NCBI GenBank assembly: GCA_002914805.1
Contig: JXTB01000480.1
Location: forward strand, 267,422 to 331,421
Direction: 5' to 3'
From: Parasponia andersonii
Taxonomy: Eukaryota > Streptophyta > Magnoliopsida > Rosales > Cannabaceae
DNA length: 64,000 nucleotides
The notes below the pieces were generated by a model that made no database searches, had not been told where the DNA came from, and worked only from the letters and a program-made list of their open reading frames with translations. Below, in pieces: positions 11,109 to 23,400 of this stretch. How positions within the stretch are numbered: position 1 is the stretch's first letter; every line of letters begins with the position of its first letter. The translations under genes and the position numbers were made by a program.

Positions 11109-11640
11109 TGTTAGGAAATCGTCTTTGCAAAAGTGACAACATAGCTAAAATACGAGTTGAGAAAATTTGAGTAAAATAAAAAAGATAAGACACACAAAAG
11201 ATTTAACATAGTTAATCCAATTTAGGCTACATCCACGGACAAGACTGTGAAGAAGTTCACTATGAAAAAAAGATTACAACTTACTTGTTTCTAAATACAA
11301 AGAGAAAACAAATGAAATTCTCTCTCTTGAAATAGAAGAAAACACTCTTTTTAAACAATTTAGGAAAAACAAGTAGGACACTAAGAAGAATTTTTAAGTT
11401 TGAATTCTCTCTTAGAAAGGAAGATGATTTTAGAATGAGATGCAAAATAAATGATGAAACCCTCTATATTTATAGAACTTAAAAGATGATATGAATATCA
11501 CTTTTTACTATTGTTATTATAACTACTCTTTTCACTATTACTATTGCAATGATTTTTTTTTATTATTGCTATTACGGCTGTTCTTTTCATTATTATAATT
11601 ATGGCTGATTAATGAGCTGTAATTATTGATTTATTCAACA
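11109..11640 (-). repeat. 5' LTR of Copia-B
   Basis: Partner of 6862-7383. Just inside it (towards lower coordinates) the minus strand reads AGTACCAAAGTC, a decayed form of the usual initiator-tRNA primer site TGGTATCAGAGC. Confidence 0.88.
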
Positions 11641-11645
11641 AATAT

Positions 11646-14600
11646 GTGCATTAACGATATCAAGATATACACGACAATGTTACAAAATTGACACATGTCA
11701 ATAGAAGATTAATCGAGTCTCCTAGTATTATGCGACACTTTTGATATACCCTGCCATATATGTGCTGCAGATTACTTGCGTTGCTAAAGATAAATGGCAC
11801 TTATCTTGTTAGTCAGTGTATTGTTGCTAACTCCTCGCAGTGATGATAGCATTTTTTTGCTACGAAGACTCTTCTACAATATTCGTCTTAGTTGCTCAAT
11901 TCTTTTCAACTAATGAGCATTAATTTCAGAGTTAGTTTTTGTTCTTTTTTAAACGCGGTGCATACTCTTTAGTGTCTTTCTGGCATAAGGATGGAAGCCT
12001 AGAACTTCGAAGATCCTTCTTCTGACTTGAATAGGACATATTATGCACGTCATGCACGTTATCTTGCAAATTTTTGGTGTCTAGTAATACTCAAAAAAAA
12101 AAATAAAAAACAAAACTCCAACAATAAGTTAGAAATTAGATAACTTTTATAATTAAGGAAACACTTTGAGACTAGTTTTGGTAAATTAAAGTATCATTTT
12201 ATTTTATTTTTCACTCTACTCCGTTAAGCTGGTTCTTGTTTTTTATCCATTTAGTGGTTCATTATTGGGATATGTTTTCTTAGTTATATTCCATTAAAGT
12301 AGAGTAATGCTAAACGACATTCGAGCTAAGGCTTATGTGTCATTCAGAATATTAATTATAATATTTAGTAAAAAACCATCTAGGAAGATCCGGACACTTT
12401 AGTTCTAAGCACATTAAGTGCCCAGAGTATTAGTCATTAAAGCGGGGAATGAGGTTTTAGGTGTGTACTCTTTCATTGACTAGAGATGATGGTCATAGGA
12501 CGTGGTCATCCAATCTTGTTGACTTTTGAAGGAACTAGAACCAATGAGATGGCCCATAATCTGACGTGTCTTACGTACTCGACAGCTGGAAAGCTGTCCT
12601 CCGTTGAACATGTCAAAGGTCCAAATAAAATAGAGAAGAATAACCCCCGGTAAACTTGACCGCTCAGAGTTCAGACCAACCACTGGCTATATCTTCTGGG
12701 CCTAATCATTAATAAATTCTTCGCGGGTGCTTAAGATCTTCGTTATTTTTTTTTTTGAAAAGAAAAATCTATTGCTGAATATAGGGTAAAAGAAACATAA
12801 AATTATTGAAAATTTATTGGCTGTTCTTGATTGTATTTTATTCTTTCTCTAAATATGATTATTGATCGCTCTTTAAATTTGATAGTTGATCGCGCTTTAA
12901 ATCTAAATTAAAAATAATAATTAACTATACTACATGATATAAGATTTCTTGGGTTAAATTAAAGTGATAAGATTTACACCCTACTAAACCGAAGAATCAA
13001 AGGTTCAGAAATTAAAGTAAAGCTGAAGCTTTACTAAGTTTACTAATTAAACTTCAAGCTAATGAAAAAAAAAAAAATACTAATTAAACAAATTTGAAAA
13101 GATTATACATGTAGTCATTTAGTCTGGATTGGGATATTTAGTCCAAATGCCGAAGTCAAATATAGACATATAATTGTAAGTTATCAAAATTCAAAACTTC
13201 TAGCTTCCTCTGAACATTTAGCCTTTGTGGACCAATTTTGATTATGTGTTATTAATCATTTATTCAAAACGCGTTTCTATTTTTCGAACCATTGACTTTG
13301 GATTCCGGTCTATGTTGGTATATATGATTTCTCTCGTTAGTTTCAAATCAAAATTACCAGATAATTGTGGACCTAGATATAGTTTGTTCGATATGGTAAC
13401 ACATTTTATTTCAATGTGAGGTCTTGTATCCTCACCCTACATAAGGTGGGACAGAAAAAAGCAAATAGACCCTATTATATATTTTTTTTTTTGTTTTTTT
13501 TTTCCCTTTTATATGCTTTAACCCGAGCACGTCTTTTATCTATTTTTCAGAAAATTAGATTTCAGATTGTACTATACTTGTCATAACTAGCATGAACGTC
13601 ATATGATGACTTTATTCACAATTCTGACGTTTACATTTTTTTTTTTAAAATTAAATTTAATAATTTAAATAAATAAACAAATAACTCCTACTTGCGTAAA
13701 ATAGGAAAGTACGATTCTTTATGTAATATTTTCTTTTTTCTCTGCTTTCCGTTCAACTAACCATAAAAGGTCAAGGTCGTCCACTTGATCCAATTTTCCA
13801 CGTGTATCACCACCCATCGATTTACTTGGTGGGCTCGACGAGTAGTCTTTTGGAAGATAATTGTCTTTTTTTGTTAATTACGCAAAGCCTGTCACTATTC
13901 TAATGGGTTGCCATTGCAAATAGTACTTGAAACTATTTACGTATGCGAAAATATTGTCTAAGAGAAATTTTGTAACTTCGAATCATTATGATGTAACCAT
14001 TACTAGAACTAATGTCTTCTACAATATAATAGGCTTTAATTGGGGAAGAAATTTATTCCTGACCAAGAATTTCAAAGTTGTCTTGTCTAAATCATTGAAG
14101 TTGAAGCCAGAGAAAGCTCCATTTGATTGTGATCTTAAAAGCTGCTTAAACTTTGATTAAAGCTTACTAAGTTTTCTTGTGACTTTGGCCAACCTCTTTA
14201 AATCAAAATTAGTTCTAGGCTTAAACTCCTATTAAAGACTTTTGTCCCTCTTGTGATTAATCACTTGAATGATAATCCCTACTCTAGCCTTTAGATTCCC
14301 AAGTCATTGTCAATACATATAAAAGCAAATTCTAGTGGCTAGAAAATTTAATCTCATTTTTGGGAGATGTTATTCAAACTCCCATTTGAAGCCAACTACC
14401 ATAGCTCAAAGTCCTTGATTTCAACTTATTTAACACCATATATACGATTGAAAGGCGTATATCTATGCTTGAATTAAGAATTTAAGTCTGTGGCCCATTT
14501 TGGAGTTTAACAATTTGGAGATAGTTAAAGTGACAATATCTTTGCTTTTGCTTGAACCATTCTTTGTTTTGTCTTTCTCCTTGCTTTTCAAACTCAATCA

Positions 14601-14758
14601 CGCGGCCTAATAAGACAAAGCTTCAAACCAAGTGCATAAGAGATTTGCTATATCACGCTTCACCTACCATATAGAATTTTCCTCTATGTGCTTCCTTCCT
14701 ACACTTGGCCTATCTTCTCCTTCTTTTTCCTCTGTTTTTATTCTTATCTTCCTCCCAA
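11646..14758. other. Intergenic region before the LRK10L1-type gene
   Basis: The sequence is AT-rich with poly-T and poly-A tracts. Open frames of 64-77 codons (for example at 12480-12683 and 13927-14160) lack family features and are not supported. The last few hundred bases presumably hold the promoter of the gene starting at 14759; no clear TATA placement is claimed. Confidence 0.5.
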
Positions 14759-17662
14759 ATGTACATCCTCAAACTCAATAAGCATTTGCATATATGCTTC
14801 CTTATCATCTATTTCACCACTTCTGTGAAGCTAGCTCTTTCCGTAGACCCAAAATTCGAGGCCTGCAAACCTCAAACCTGCGGAAATGGACCACACATTA
14901 GTTACCCTTTTTGGCTTTCTCATCAACAAGAATCCTTTTGTGGATACCAAAACTTTAGGATCACTTGCCGCGAGAAAAACCCGGTTCTCAGAATTTCCAA
15001 TGATGATTACATCATTAGGGAAATATTCTACTCAAACAACTCTTTTCTTGTGGCTAATAATGCAGTTTACAATGAGAAGTGCCCCGTTCCTCATCACAAC
15101 TTTACCCTTGATGAAACTCCATTCAACTTTGCTTCTGATCGCATTGACTTTTCTTTCTTCTACAACTGTACCTCAAAGCCTACAGACTACGTCTATCCAT
15201 TTCCAGTTGACTGTTACAGCAATAGAAGTCATCACTCATTTGCTGTTTTTCATAAGGAGGCATTGCAGCACGCGAACTTTTCGTTCGACTCATGCCAATC
15301 TTCAGTTACGATGCCTGCTGAAATGGCTGATGGTGTTGAGTTTAGTAGTTTGCTTGAAATGAAGTATACGGAAATCTTGAAGATGGGGTTCCTGTTGAAT
15401 TGGACTGGTCATAGTTGCAGCAGTTGCAAGAAAAGTGGTGGGCGTTGTGGATTCAACGAAAATGAGTTTGTTTGTTTTTGTGGTGATCGACCTCATATGA
15501 GAACCTGTGATGATGTTAATTCTGTTTGGACTATCCCATTTTATAATATTTCATTCACAATAAGGTTTCAAAATCCACCCCACAAGGGGCTTGCTTTTGC
15601 ATCAGCTAGACATGTTTTTCCCCGGTTCTCTTGCCGCATACCAAATATTTTAAGTTAAAACTGATACTTCTTTTACAGTCCCAGCTTTTAGCTATAAATT
15701 TATTTAGAAAAAGTATGATCCGTACAAATAAGTACACAAACAAACAGAGATTAGAGAAGCACGAATGGGACAATAACTGCACTCCCAATTGAATCCTGAA
15801 ACATTATTGTTCCCAATTGAATCCTGAAACATTATTGTTCCATGAAGTCTGATTTTGTAGACTTACTGTTAAATTTGTAGCTCCTTTTGTACTTCTCTAT
15901 CTTTGCCACTACCTAAAATTTTCTGAATTGCTTTATGTCATTTAATAATAATAATCTTGACATGTTATCCATTGCTTTACTAGAAACGTCTAGCTATGCC
16001 TATGGGATGAATTCATGCAATATAGTCCCTTCCTTTGCTTTATTCTTCTATTAGAGTAAAGAGATACGTTTCAGAACTTGGAATTTATTTTTCTATACAC
16101 AGTGAACACTGAGCTGGTTTACACTGATCTGTTTGCTTAGTAGAACATTTCCTCTGAATTTTCTGAGTAGCTTCCATAAATTTCAAACAGACATTATTAA
16201 TGTTGTAAGATTTGTGCCTTCTGTGATTACCTTTGCAGGAAGGGACTGGAAACTGAAGATTATCATTGGTAATACACTAATTATCCTCCCTTTGGTTCCT
16301 TGTCTATTGTATTTTTATAATTTCCAGTTAGATGATTGCCTATGCAACTTCTTACAACTCTCCTTTCTTACACAGGTGTTTGTGCTGCTTTTGCTGGGAT
16401 AGCGGTTATGTCAGTTATTTGCTTTTTCTATCAATGCCGCAACCGTAAAAAGTATGCTCCCTCATCCTTACTCTTCCGAAACATCTCTTCTGAAATTTCT
16501 TCGGGAAAGGGCAAGGATGTTGAGAAGGGAAGTACCTTCCTTGGAGTCCATCTTTTCTCCTATGAAGAACTTGTAGAGGCCACCAAGAACTTCGATTCAT
16601 CCAAAGAACTTGGAGATGGTGGGTTTGGCACGGTTTATTATGGTAAGACTAAGAATCTTTCAGTTGAGGAATTTCACAAGTATCCTAATCTTCATTGTTA
16701 CAAGTTCGTGAATATTTTGAATAATTGATATAGGCGAACTTCGTGATGGTCGAGCTGTGGCGGTCAAGCGACTCTATGAAAGCAATTGCAGGAGAGTAGA
16801 GCAGTTCATGAACGAAGTTGAGATTTTAGCTCACCTGCGTCATCGAAATCTGGTCTCACTCTACGGCTGCACCTCCCGTCGCAGCCACGAACTCCTTCTG
16901 GTATATGAGTACATTCCAAATGGAACTGTTGCTGATCATCTTCATGGTGAAAGAGCTAAACCTGGTGAACTTCCATGGCCTATTCGACTGAACATTGCCA
17001 TAGAAACTGCTTATGCGTTGACGTATCTCCATGCCTCTGAAATCATTCACCGTGATGTGAAAACCAATAATATACTCCTGGACAAGAATTTCTCTGTCAA
17101 AGTAGCAGATTTTGGATTGTCCCGGCTCTTTCCAAGACATGTCACTCATGTCTCAACTGCTCCACAAGGGACTCCTGGTTATGTCGACCCAGAGTATCAC
17201 CAATGCTATCAGCTCACAAGCAAGAGTGATGTCTTCAGCTTTGGGGTGGTCTTGATGGAGCTTGTTTCATCCATGCCGGCTGTTGACATCACGAGGCATA
17301 GACATGACATAAATTTGTCAACCATGGCCATGAACCGGATCCAAAATCACGCCTTACACGAGCTAGTAGACCCATCTCTTGGGTTCGATTCAGATTCCAG
17401 GGTAAGAAAAATGATAACCGCTGTAGCTGAACTAGCATTTCAGTGTCTTCAACATGAGAAGGATATGAGACCATCTATGGCTGATGTGCTGGAAGAACTA
17501 AAGGCCATACAGAGTAGAGATAACGAAACAGAGAAGGCAGAGAAGAAAGATTCTGCAGCCGATGATGCTGTGTTGCTAAAGAATGGTCCACTGACACTTT
17601 CACCGGATACTGTGACAATAAATTGGAGTAGCAGGAATACAACACCAAATGCAAGTGGTTAA
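14759..17662 (+). CDS. LRK10L: LRK10L1-type receptor-like kinase with RD kinase domain
   Basis: Plasma-membrane receptor kinase of the LRK10L1/WAK-like group. The start is the ATG at 14759 (an upstream TTG in frame is not a plant start) and gives a signal peptide. The ectodomain (to about 15514) has GUB_WAK marks (C-G-N-G-P-H-I-S-Y-P-F-W, F-C-G-Y) and the WAK_assoc_C cluster C-x-x-C-K-K-S-G-G-R-C-G, F-V-C-F-C. Exon 16239-16268 encodes RDWKLKIII. Exon 16376-16642 encodes the membrane segment and glycine loop L-G-D-G-G-F-G-T-V. Exon 16734-17662 encodes the rest of the kinase: AVKRL lysine, HRDVKTNNILL (RD type), DFGLSR, GTPGYVDPEY, then a charged tail. The last three exons join in phase. The exon 1 donor is doubtful: the GT at 15515 is phase 0 while exon 2 needs phase 1. 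A small extra exon at about 15679-15712 would repair this but is speculative. Confidence 0.85.
15784..15839 (+). repeat. 28-bp tandem duplication in intron 1
   Basis: CCCAATTGAATCCTGAAACA plus eight more bases is repeated exactly, head to tail. Confidence 0.95.
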
Positions 17663-18251
17663 GTTTCTTGTACATTTCAGTTAGTCTTCAAAGAGTATCA
17701 TAAAGCTAAGTATCTACCGTATGCCTAAAAGTGGATGACTGTTATTTTTGGTTTTCATCTACTAAATGTTTTTCTCTCTTGAATGAGATGTACATGTTAT
17801 GTGAGATTCGATGTTGACATATAAGTTTCATCTACATGGCCGTTAGGTTTTTTTCAACTGAGTTTCTTATCTGATTAGTAATCTGTGTATTTGTGTGATT
17901 TATTTATTTTATTGGTTGTAAATGAGAAATGGACTTGGCGATATGAACTTTCAGTGTTTTGTAGTGTTGAACGCACATGATATAAGTCCAGGATCTTTTT
18001 TGGGACATGAAGATTCAAAGCTGGGATAGAAATTTGAAGAACAGAACATAGGATTATTGAGTTATGATAATGTTGGTGTATATCAGTTAAATACCCATCT
18101 CATGATATTACTTGTATGGAAAGGCACATCTTCTTACTCAAGCCACATTATTATGTCTTTAATTGTGCCAATAAAGATCACACCATACTTTTCATAATTT
18201 TTGAGTGTATTATACACATAATTCTAGAGTTCAACAGGAGGACAAAGTATC
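17663..18251. other. 3' flank of the LRK10L1-type gene
   Basis: AT-rich 3' untranslated region and spacer with no further coding sequence. An AATAAA-like ACAATAAA occurs inside the coding end, but no single poly(A) signal is claimed. Confidence 0.4.
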
Positions 18252-19629
18252 ATATATATTAGGCTTTTTATTATCAAAATCTCCTGAATTTAGAATAATT
18301 TAGTAAAATTAATTTTGAACATAATTTTTTAGAGTAAAACTTCCTAAACTCAGAAGAATTTAGTAAAATTAACCTTGAACTTAATTTTTTAGAGTAAAAC
18401 TCCTTAAAGTCTCCTAATATTAATTTGCTAGAAAACAAATGTTTCTATTAGTTTTTTTTTTACTGTTAAGTCCTTATTTTCTTATTTGTAGCTTTTAGGT
18501 TCTCATTATTATATTTTTGTTTCATGCTAATCTCTTTTAATATTTTTTATCCAAAACTATTGTCAATTAGCATTTGCCCAAGAGGTACTTATCTCAGCAG
18601 GGATAAAATTAAAAACAAAGAGAAATTATTATTTAAAAAATTAATAAATTTAAAGAGTTGGAGTTATCGTTTTCGTTCCAAAAAGAGGTAAGAAATTAGA
18701 AAATTTTATTGGGTTCCAATATAGATCTATTTTAGTTCAAGTATTCATATATCCTGAAAAGAGATATATATTCTTTTTTTTTTAATTTATTTAAATCAGG
18801 ATTTATAGAACTAATTACACCATTTTCATCTTATTTTTCCTTTAGTTACGGTTCTTTTAATTTTTTTTTTCAAAAAAATCTCATGCGCATTTAAAAGCCC
18901 TTATAAAAATGATAAAAAAAAAGTGCATGTATAAGTATCAACAAAAAAAATCGTACAATATACATTTTATTTTGTCCAATTTATTGAAGACATATTCTTT
19001 TTTGGAAACATGTCCTCTTTAAATTGGGTAAAACAAAATGCTTATCTCTCTTACATGTCTTCTTTAAATTGGATAAAACAAAATGTATATATCTCTTCTA
19101 GATATATGAATACTTGGACCAAAATAAATCTATATTGGAATCCAATAAAATTTTCAATTTCTTACCACCGTCTTGAACAAAAGTGATAATTCCAACTCTA
19201 TTTTATTTTTTTTAAATAATAATTTCCCTCTATTTCTAATTTTATTTCTACTGAGATGAACACTTTTTAGGTAAGTACTAATTGAAAACAATTTTGAATA
19301 GAAAAGGTTAAAAGAGTTTCACGTGAGAGAAAAATATAATAATGGGGATCTAAAAACTACAAATAAAAGAATAAAGACTTAATAGTAAAAAAAATTAACA
19401 GAAATATTTTTTTTTCTAACAAAACTAATATAGGGGATTTCAAACGGTTTTGCTCTAATATTAGAGGACTTAAGGGGATTTTGCTATAAAAAATTGAATT
19501 CAAGATTAATTTTACTAAATTGTTTCGAGCTCCGGGGGGGTTTTATTCTAAATAAATTGAGTTTAGAGTTAATTTTATTGAATTATTCGAGTTCAGGGAG
19601 TTTTGGTAATAAAAAGTCTTCTATATATA
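18252..19629. mobile_element. Foldback element B, 1.38 kb, long inverted arms
   Basis: The left arm (18252 to about 18775) and right arm (about 19085 to 19629) are inverted copies over more than 500 bp. TTTTTATTATCAAAATCTCC on the left pairs with the reverse complement of the right end. CAAGTATTCATATATC near 18738 pairs with GATATATGAATACTTGG near 19100. The loop contains a 45-bp direct repeat around ACATGTC-TCTTTAAATTGG. There is no transposase. The outer arms contain 60-bp tandem units. Confidence 0.8.
18281..18400 (+). repeat. 60-bp tandem units in the left arm of foldback B
   Basis: Two head-to-tail units share TTTAGTAAAATTAA and TTAATTTTTTAGAGTAAAAC. Inverted counterparts lie at about 19486-19600. 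Confidence 0.8.
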
Positions 19630-19639
19630 ATATATATAT

Positions 19640-19760
19640 AAAACCTCATGAACTCGAACAATTCAATAAAATTAATCATGGACTCAATTTTTAGAATATA
19701 ACCCCATAAACTCAGAACCATTTAGCAAAATTAACTTTGAACTTAATTTTTTAGAATAAA
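19640..19760 (+). repeat. Extra 60-bp units outside foldback B
   Basis: Two more units of the same 60-bp repeat (AAATTAA..GAACTTAATTTTTTAGAATA) stand just beyond the right arm, in left-arm orientation. The parent repeat may therefore be larger, or the element may lie inside a third arm. Confidence 0.7.
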
Positions 19761-19763
19761 AAA

Positions 19764-20489
19764 GTGAAAATTTTCAATAGAAATTTTTGTTAAAAGAAAC
19801 ATATCACATTGATCTATTCTCATTCCATTTCAAGCCATTCTAAGTAATCCCACATAGAATAACCATTCACAAAAACAAATTTCTTTTCTCTTTCAACTCC
19901 TACTAAGTAATGTGGTCTAATATAACTATTCACAAAATTAAAAAAAATTATTAATTTTAAGAATATTATGCAAAGCTACTCATATTACTAGGCTTGATAT
20001 TACGTAATAAGGAAGAGAAAAGCGACTCAAAACATGCAAAAAACTTCATCTTGTAATGTGGTTTTGTCGGGGAAAAAGAAAAGCCAATATTTTTAGGGAA
20101 TTGATCTTGCAATAGATTTAACTTCAAATTTACAGGTAATGATGGAAGCATATGTTGGAGAGCTGTTCTTGGTTAAAAGGAACGTATAAGGTCGAATGAG
20201 TGACATCTAAAGATCAACTTATAAACATTATAAACCCAACATCAAAGGGTCCCGATCAAGTTTAAGAAGTCTCTTTTTGAATTGTTTCTATCAACAGAAT
20301 TATACGTAGAAATTGCAGATACATAAGTATTTAACTTCTGAGCAGTTTGTCCAAGGAATTAACTTAATGTAGCCTCCCTCAGGAATTATAAGACAAGTAG
20401 AGAGCATCGTCAAAAAGGATGTAAATGTAGTAATTAATCTTTCAATAACAAAAAGCTTTTACTGAATATGTAGAGAAGATCATTTGGTA
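19764..20489. other. 3' flank of the LRK10L2-type gene
   Basis: No coding frame. The part around 20285-20345 (TCTATCAACAGAATTATACG and following) resembles the flank of the kinase relic at 43480-43560, marking shared 3' UTR ancestry. Confidence 0.5.
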
Positions 20490-23400
20490 TCATAATAGGG
20501 GCGATATGGTGGAAGACTCTGCTGCTTGCTCATTCGGCAATCGTTCTGGCGATCTTGGATCAGACATGGAAGGGTTTGGTGGTAAAAGTAAGGCTTCTAA
20601 GCTCCCTTCTAACATTTCAATCACTTTGCTCATGGATGGCCTATCTGCTGGCCTTGTCTGAATACACCACAATCCCACTAGAACCATCTTTCTTGCAATT
20701 TCATTTTCTTCGCTCGTCATCTCGCCCCACAATCCTAAATTGCTTCCTTGTTGGAGGTGTTTATAAATCCAATCCGGAAAATATATCTCGCTTGTCTTGC
20801 TCACTCCAACCTTGATATTCTTTCTCCCTCCAGCCATCTCAAGAATCATCATTCCATAGCTATAGACGTCAGACTTGGAGGAAACTCCTCCAAAGTTTCT
20901 ACTGAACACCTCTGGAGCTATATATCCTACTGTTCCTCTAGCATCCAATAATGACACAATACTTTCTTTCTTCGGGCAAAGTTTAGCGAGCCCAAAATCA
21001 GAAATCTTGGGGCAGAGATCTTCATCCAAGAGGATGTTGTGTGGTTTTATGTCAAAATGCAAAATTCTTGTGTTGCATCCACGGTGCAAATACTCCAACC
21101 CTCGAGCAATCCCGATAGCAATTTGAAGCAGTTTCTTCCATTCCAAGTGTGGAATGGATTGCAAATGACAATCATTGTATATAAACTTTTCTAGTGAGCC
21201 ATTGGGCATGAATTCATAAATGAGTGCTCTTTTGCCACCTTCCAAGCAAAATCCCAAAAGAGAGACTATATTGACGTGAGAAGTTCTACTAATACTTGCA
21301 ACCTCATTAACAAATTCTTGCCCATTACCTTTGGATGCTTTCAGAAGTTTCACAGCTACAAGACGCCCATCGGGTAACTTTCCTCTGTACACCTCACCAT
21401 AGCCTCCTTTACCTAACTTCTCTTTGAATGATTCGGTCATTTTCTTGACCTCTGAGAATCTATGCCTTTTAACTGTTAGATGTCTGTAGTTTCTAATGAA
21501 AGCTTCAAGATCTTGATCTTCCTTTGTTATATTTTTCCAAAAGACTGTTGGTCTGGTTGCGCGTACCATTTTCAGACAGCAAATTGTGAGACAGGTTAGC
21601 AATATTGCTGTCCCTGCAGTAGTAACGCCTGTAAAATTGGTAAATAGCTGATTAAGATATTGTCGAACAGTACCGTTGAGCACTCCTAAAGTAGCCTTAA
21701 TTATATATAATGATGGATCATAATAAATGAACTCAAAATTTGCGATGTTAAATCTGCTTGGTGATTGAAAAAGGAAAAGAAACAAAAAAGAAACATGGAA
21801 ATGAAGAGCAACAAGAGATAGAAAGACAACTAGTGTATATGTAATATATACCTATGAGAACCTTGAGTTTCCAGCCGTTGCCTGTATAGGTATAGGTATT
21901 CAGAGAAGGGTCAGTTTCTTGAACGACAATCACATAAGCATACGAGAATCTAGGGAGGATTCATTATGTGTAGTAACCCCAGAAACTACTTTACAAACAC
22001 GAAAAGAAAACTTGCACTCACCTGCCTGATTTGTATTAAGTTCAATATGAACATCCTTTCCACTAGTTCAATTTGATAATTTTTTTTTGCCATCATTTTT
22101 TTTTCTTTTTATATATTACTAGGAGGAGGTTATTAGAAAATTAACTTATTTGTGATCCATTAGGCCATAGATATATAGTTTAGTTATTTGGACTTGTGTT
22201 ATGAGTTGAGCATTTTTTTGGAACGTGTATCTAATAATCCATAGTTTAATATTGTAGTTTCTAAAGTATTATTATATTTACTAGATAGTATAATTAATTA
22301 AGTTGTTAGAAGTTGGACAGAACATTCTTATATTATCTAGAATCATTCTTAGAGTAGTATAATAGAGTGCTCATTTTTCCATTTCGTATCAAGCTAAAGA
22401 GAAACAATTCAAGTAATAATACGAGTTTTTCTCTTCCACTAAAATTCTCTCTAGCCTTTTTAGTCTTAAAATATCCTATTTCTAATAAAGTGGTATCAGA
22501 GCGAGGTTATAAGTTCTCTTGAAATTCTAAGTATATTCTGTAGTTGCAGCTTTGACTAATCTTCCACATTAGAAAAAATTTCTTGAGATTGAAAGTTTTA
22601 ACCATTTGTCCTAAACATACTACTATTATAAATCAAATCGAAGAGCTTGACAAGTTGAATATGCTACCGCAAAAATCAGCCCAATCGGAGTCTGAACGAA
22701 TTGTCGGAAGTTTGTTGTCACAAACTAAGTTAACTCACCGAGTTAAGCCGAGTCAGAGCTGTTGACCGAGCCGTTAGATTGTTTGACTGTACCATTGACT
22801 AAGCCATAGGAGCCGTTGATCACATCGCTGACCAGACTATTGACCGTTGACTGAGTAGTTAACTTTGACTATTGACTTCGACCAGTCGATATACTAGTCA
22901 ATCTTAAGGTATTTTGATATTTTGATATTCTAGATCAATCTGTGTAGTCGAAATATCCAAAATCTTACTTTGTTAAGAGTTACGGCTACCAGCAGTTTAG
23001 CATCTCTTCAAGTATCACCACTCTATGGTAACAACTTTGATAATTAGACTATCAAAATGAAGGTCCTCCTTGGAGCACATGATACCTGGGATATAGTGGA
23101 GAAAGGCTACGAAGGGCGTACAGATGAGGCGATACTATCCGCAATACAAAGAAATAATTTAAAAGGCTCAAGAAAGAGAAACAAAAAGACTCTCTTCATT
23201 ATCTACCAAACATTAGATGACGATGAGTTTGAGAAAATTTCAAGTACAACCTCCGCCAAAGAAGCAAGGGAGAAACTTTAAATCTCATACAATGGAGAAG
23301 AAAAAGTTAAAAAGGTTCGCCTTCAAACTCTTAAAAAAGAGTTTGATTTACTACATATGATAGATACTGAGTCAGTTTCTAACTATTTTTCTAGAGTTCT

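Larger units (their letters stand above)
6862..11640 (-). mobile_element. Copia-B LTR retrotransposon, degenerate, flanked by AATAT
   Basis: Two LTRs in the same orientation (6862-7383 and 11109-11640) bound a 4.8-kb element. Both show TGTTAGG at one end and TTCAACA at the other. AATAT flanks it at 6857-6861 and 11641-11645, a clean 5-bp target duplication. On the minus strand the order is gag, GAG pre-integrase, integrase, reverse transcriptase, RNase H, which is the Copia order. Every domain is broken by stops or frameshifts, so the element is dead. Confidence 0.92.

Noticed and set aside
12480-12683. 67-codon minus-strand frame
   Set aside because: No family features, no splice or promoter context.
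13927-14160. 77-codon plus-strand frame
   Set aside because: AT-rich, no motif, no supporting context.
14705-14758. Upstream TTG start giving a longer leader for the LRK10L1-type gene
   Set aside because: Plant genes start at ATG; the ATG at 14759 gives a normal signal peptide.
22501-22512. tRNA-like TGGTATCAGAGC
   Set aside because: It is the retrotransposon primer site (complement of a tRNA end), not a tRNA gene.
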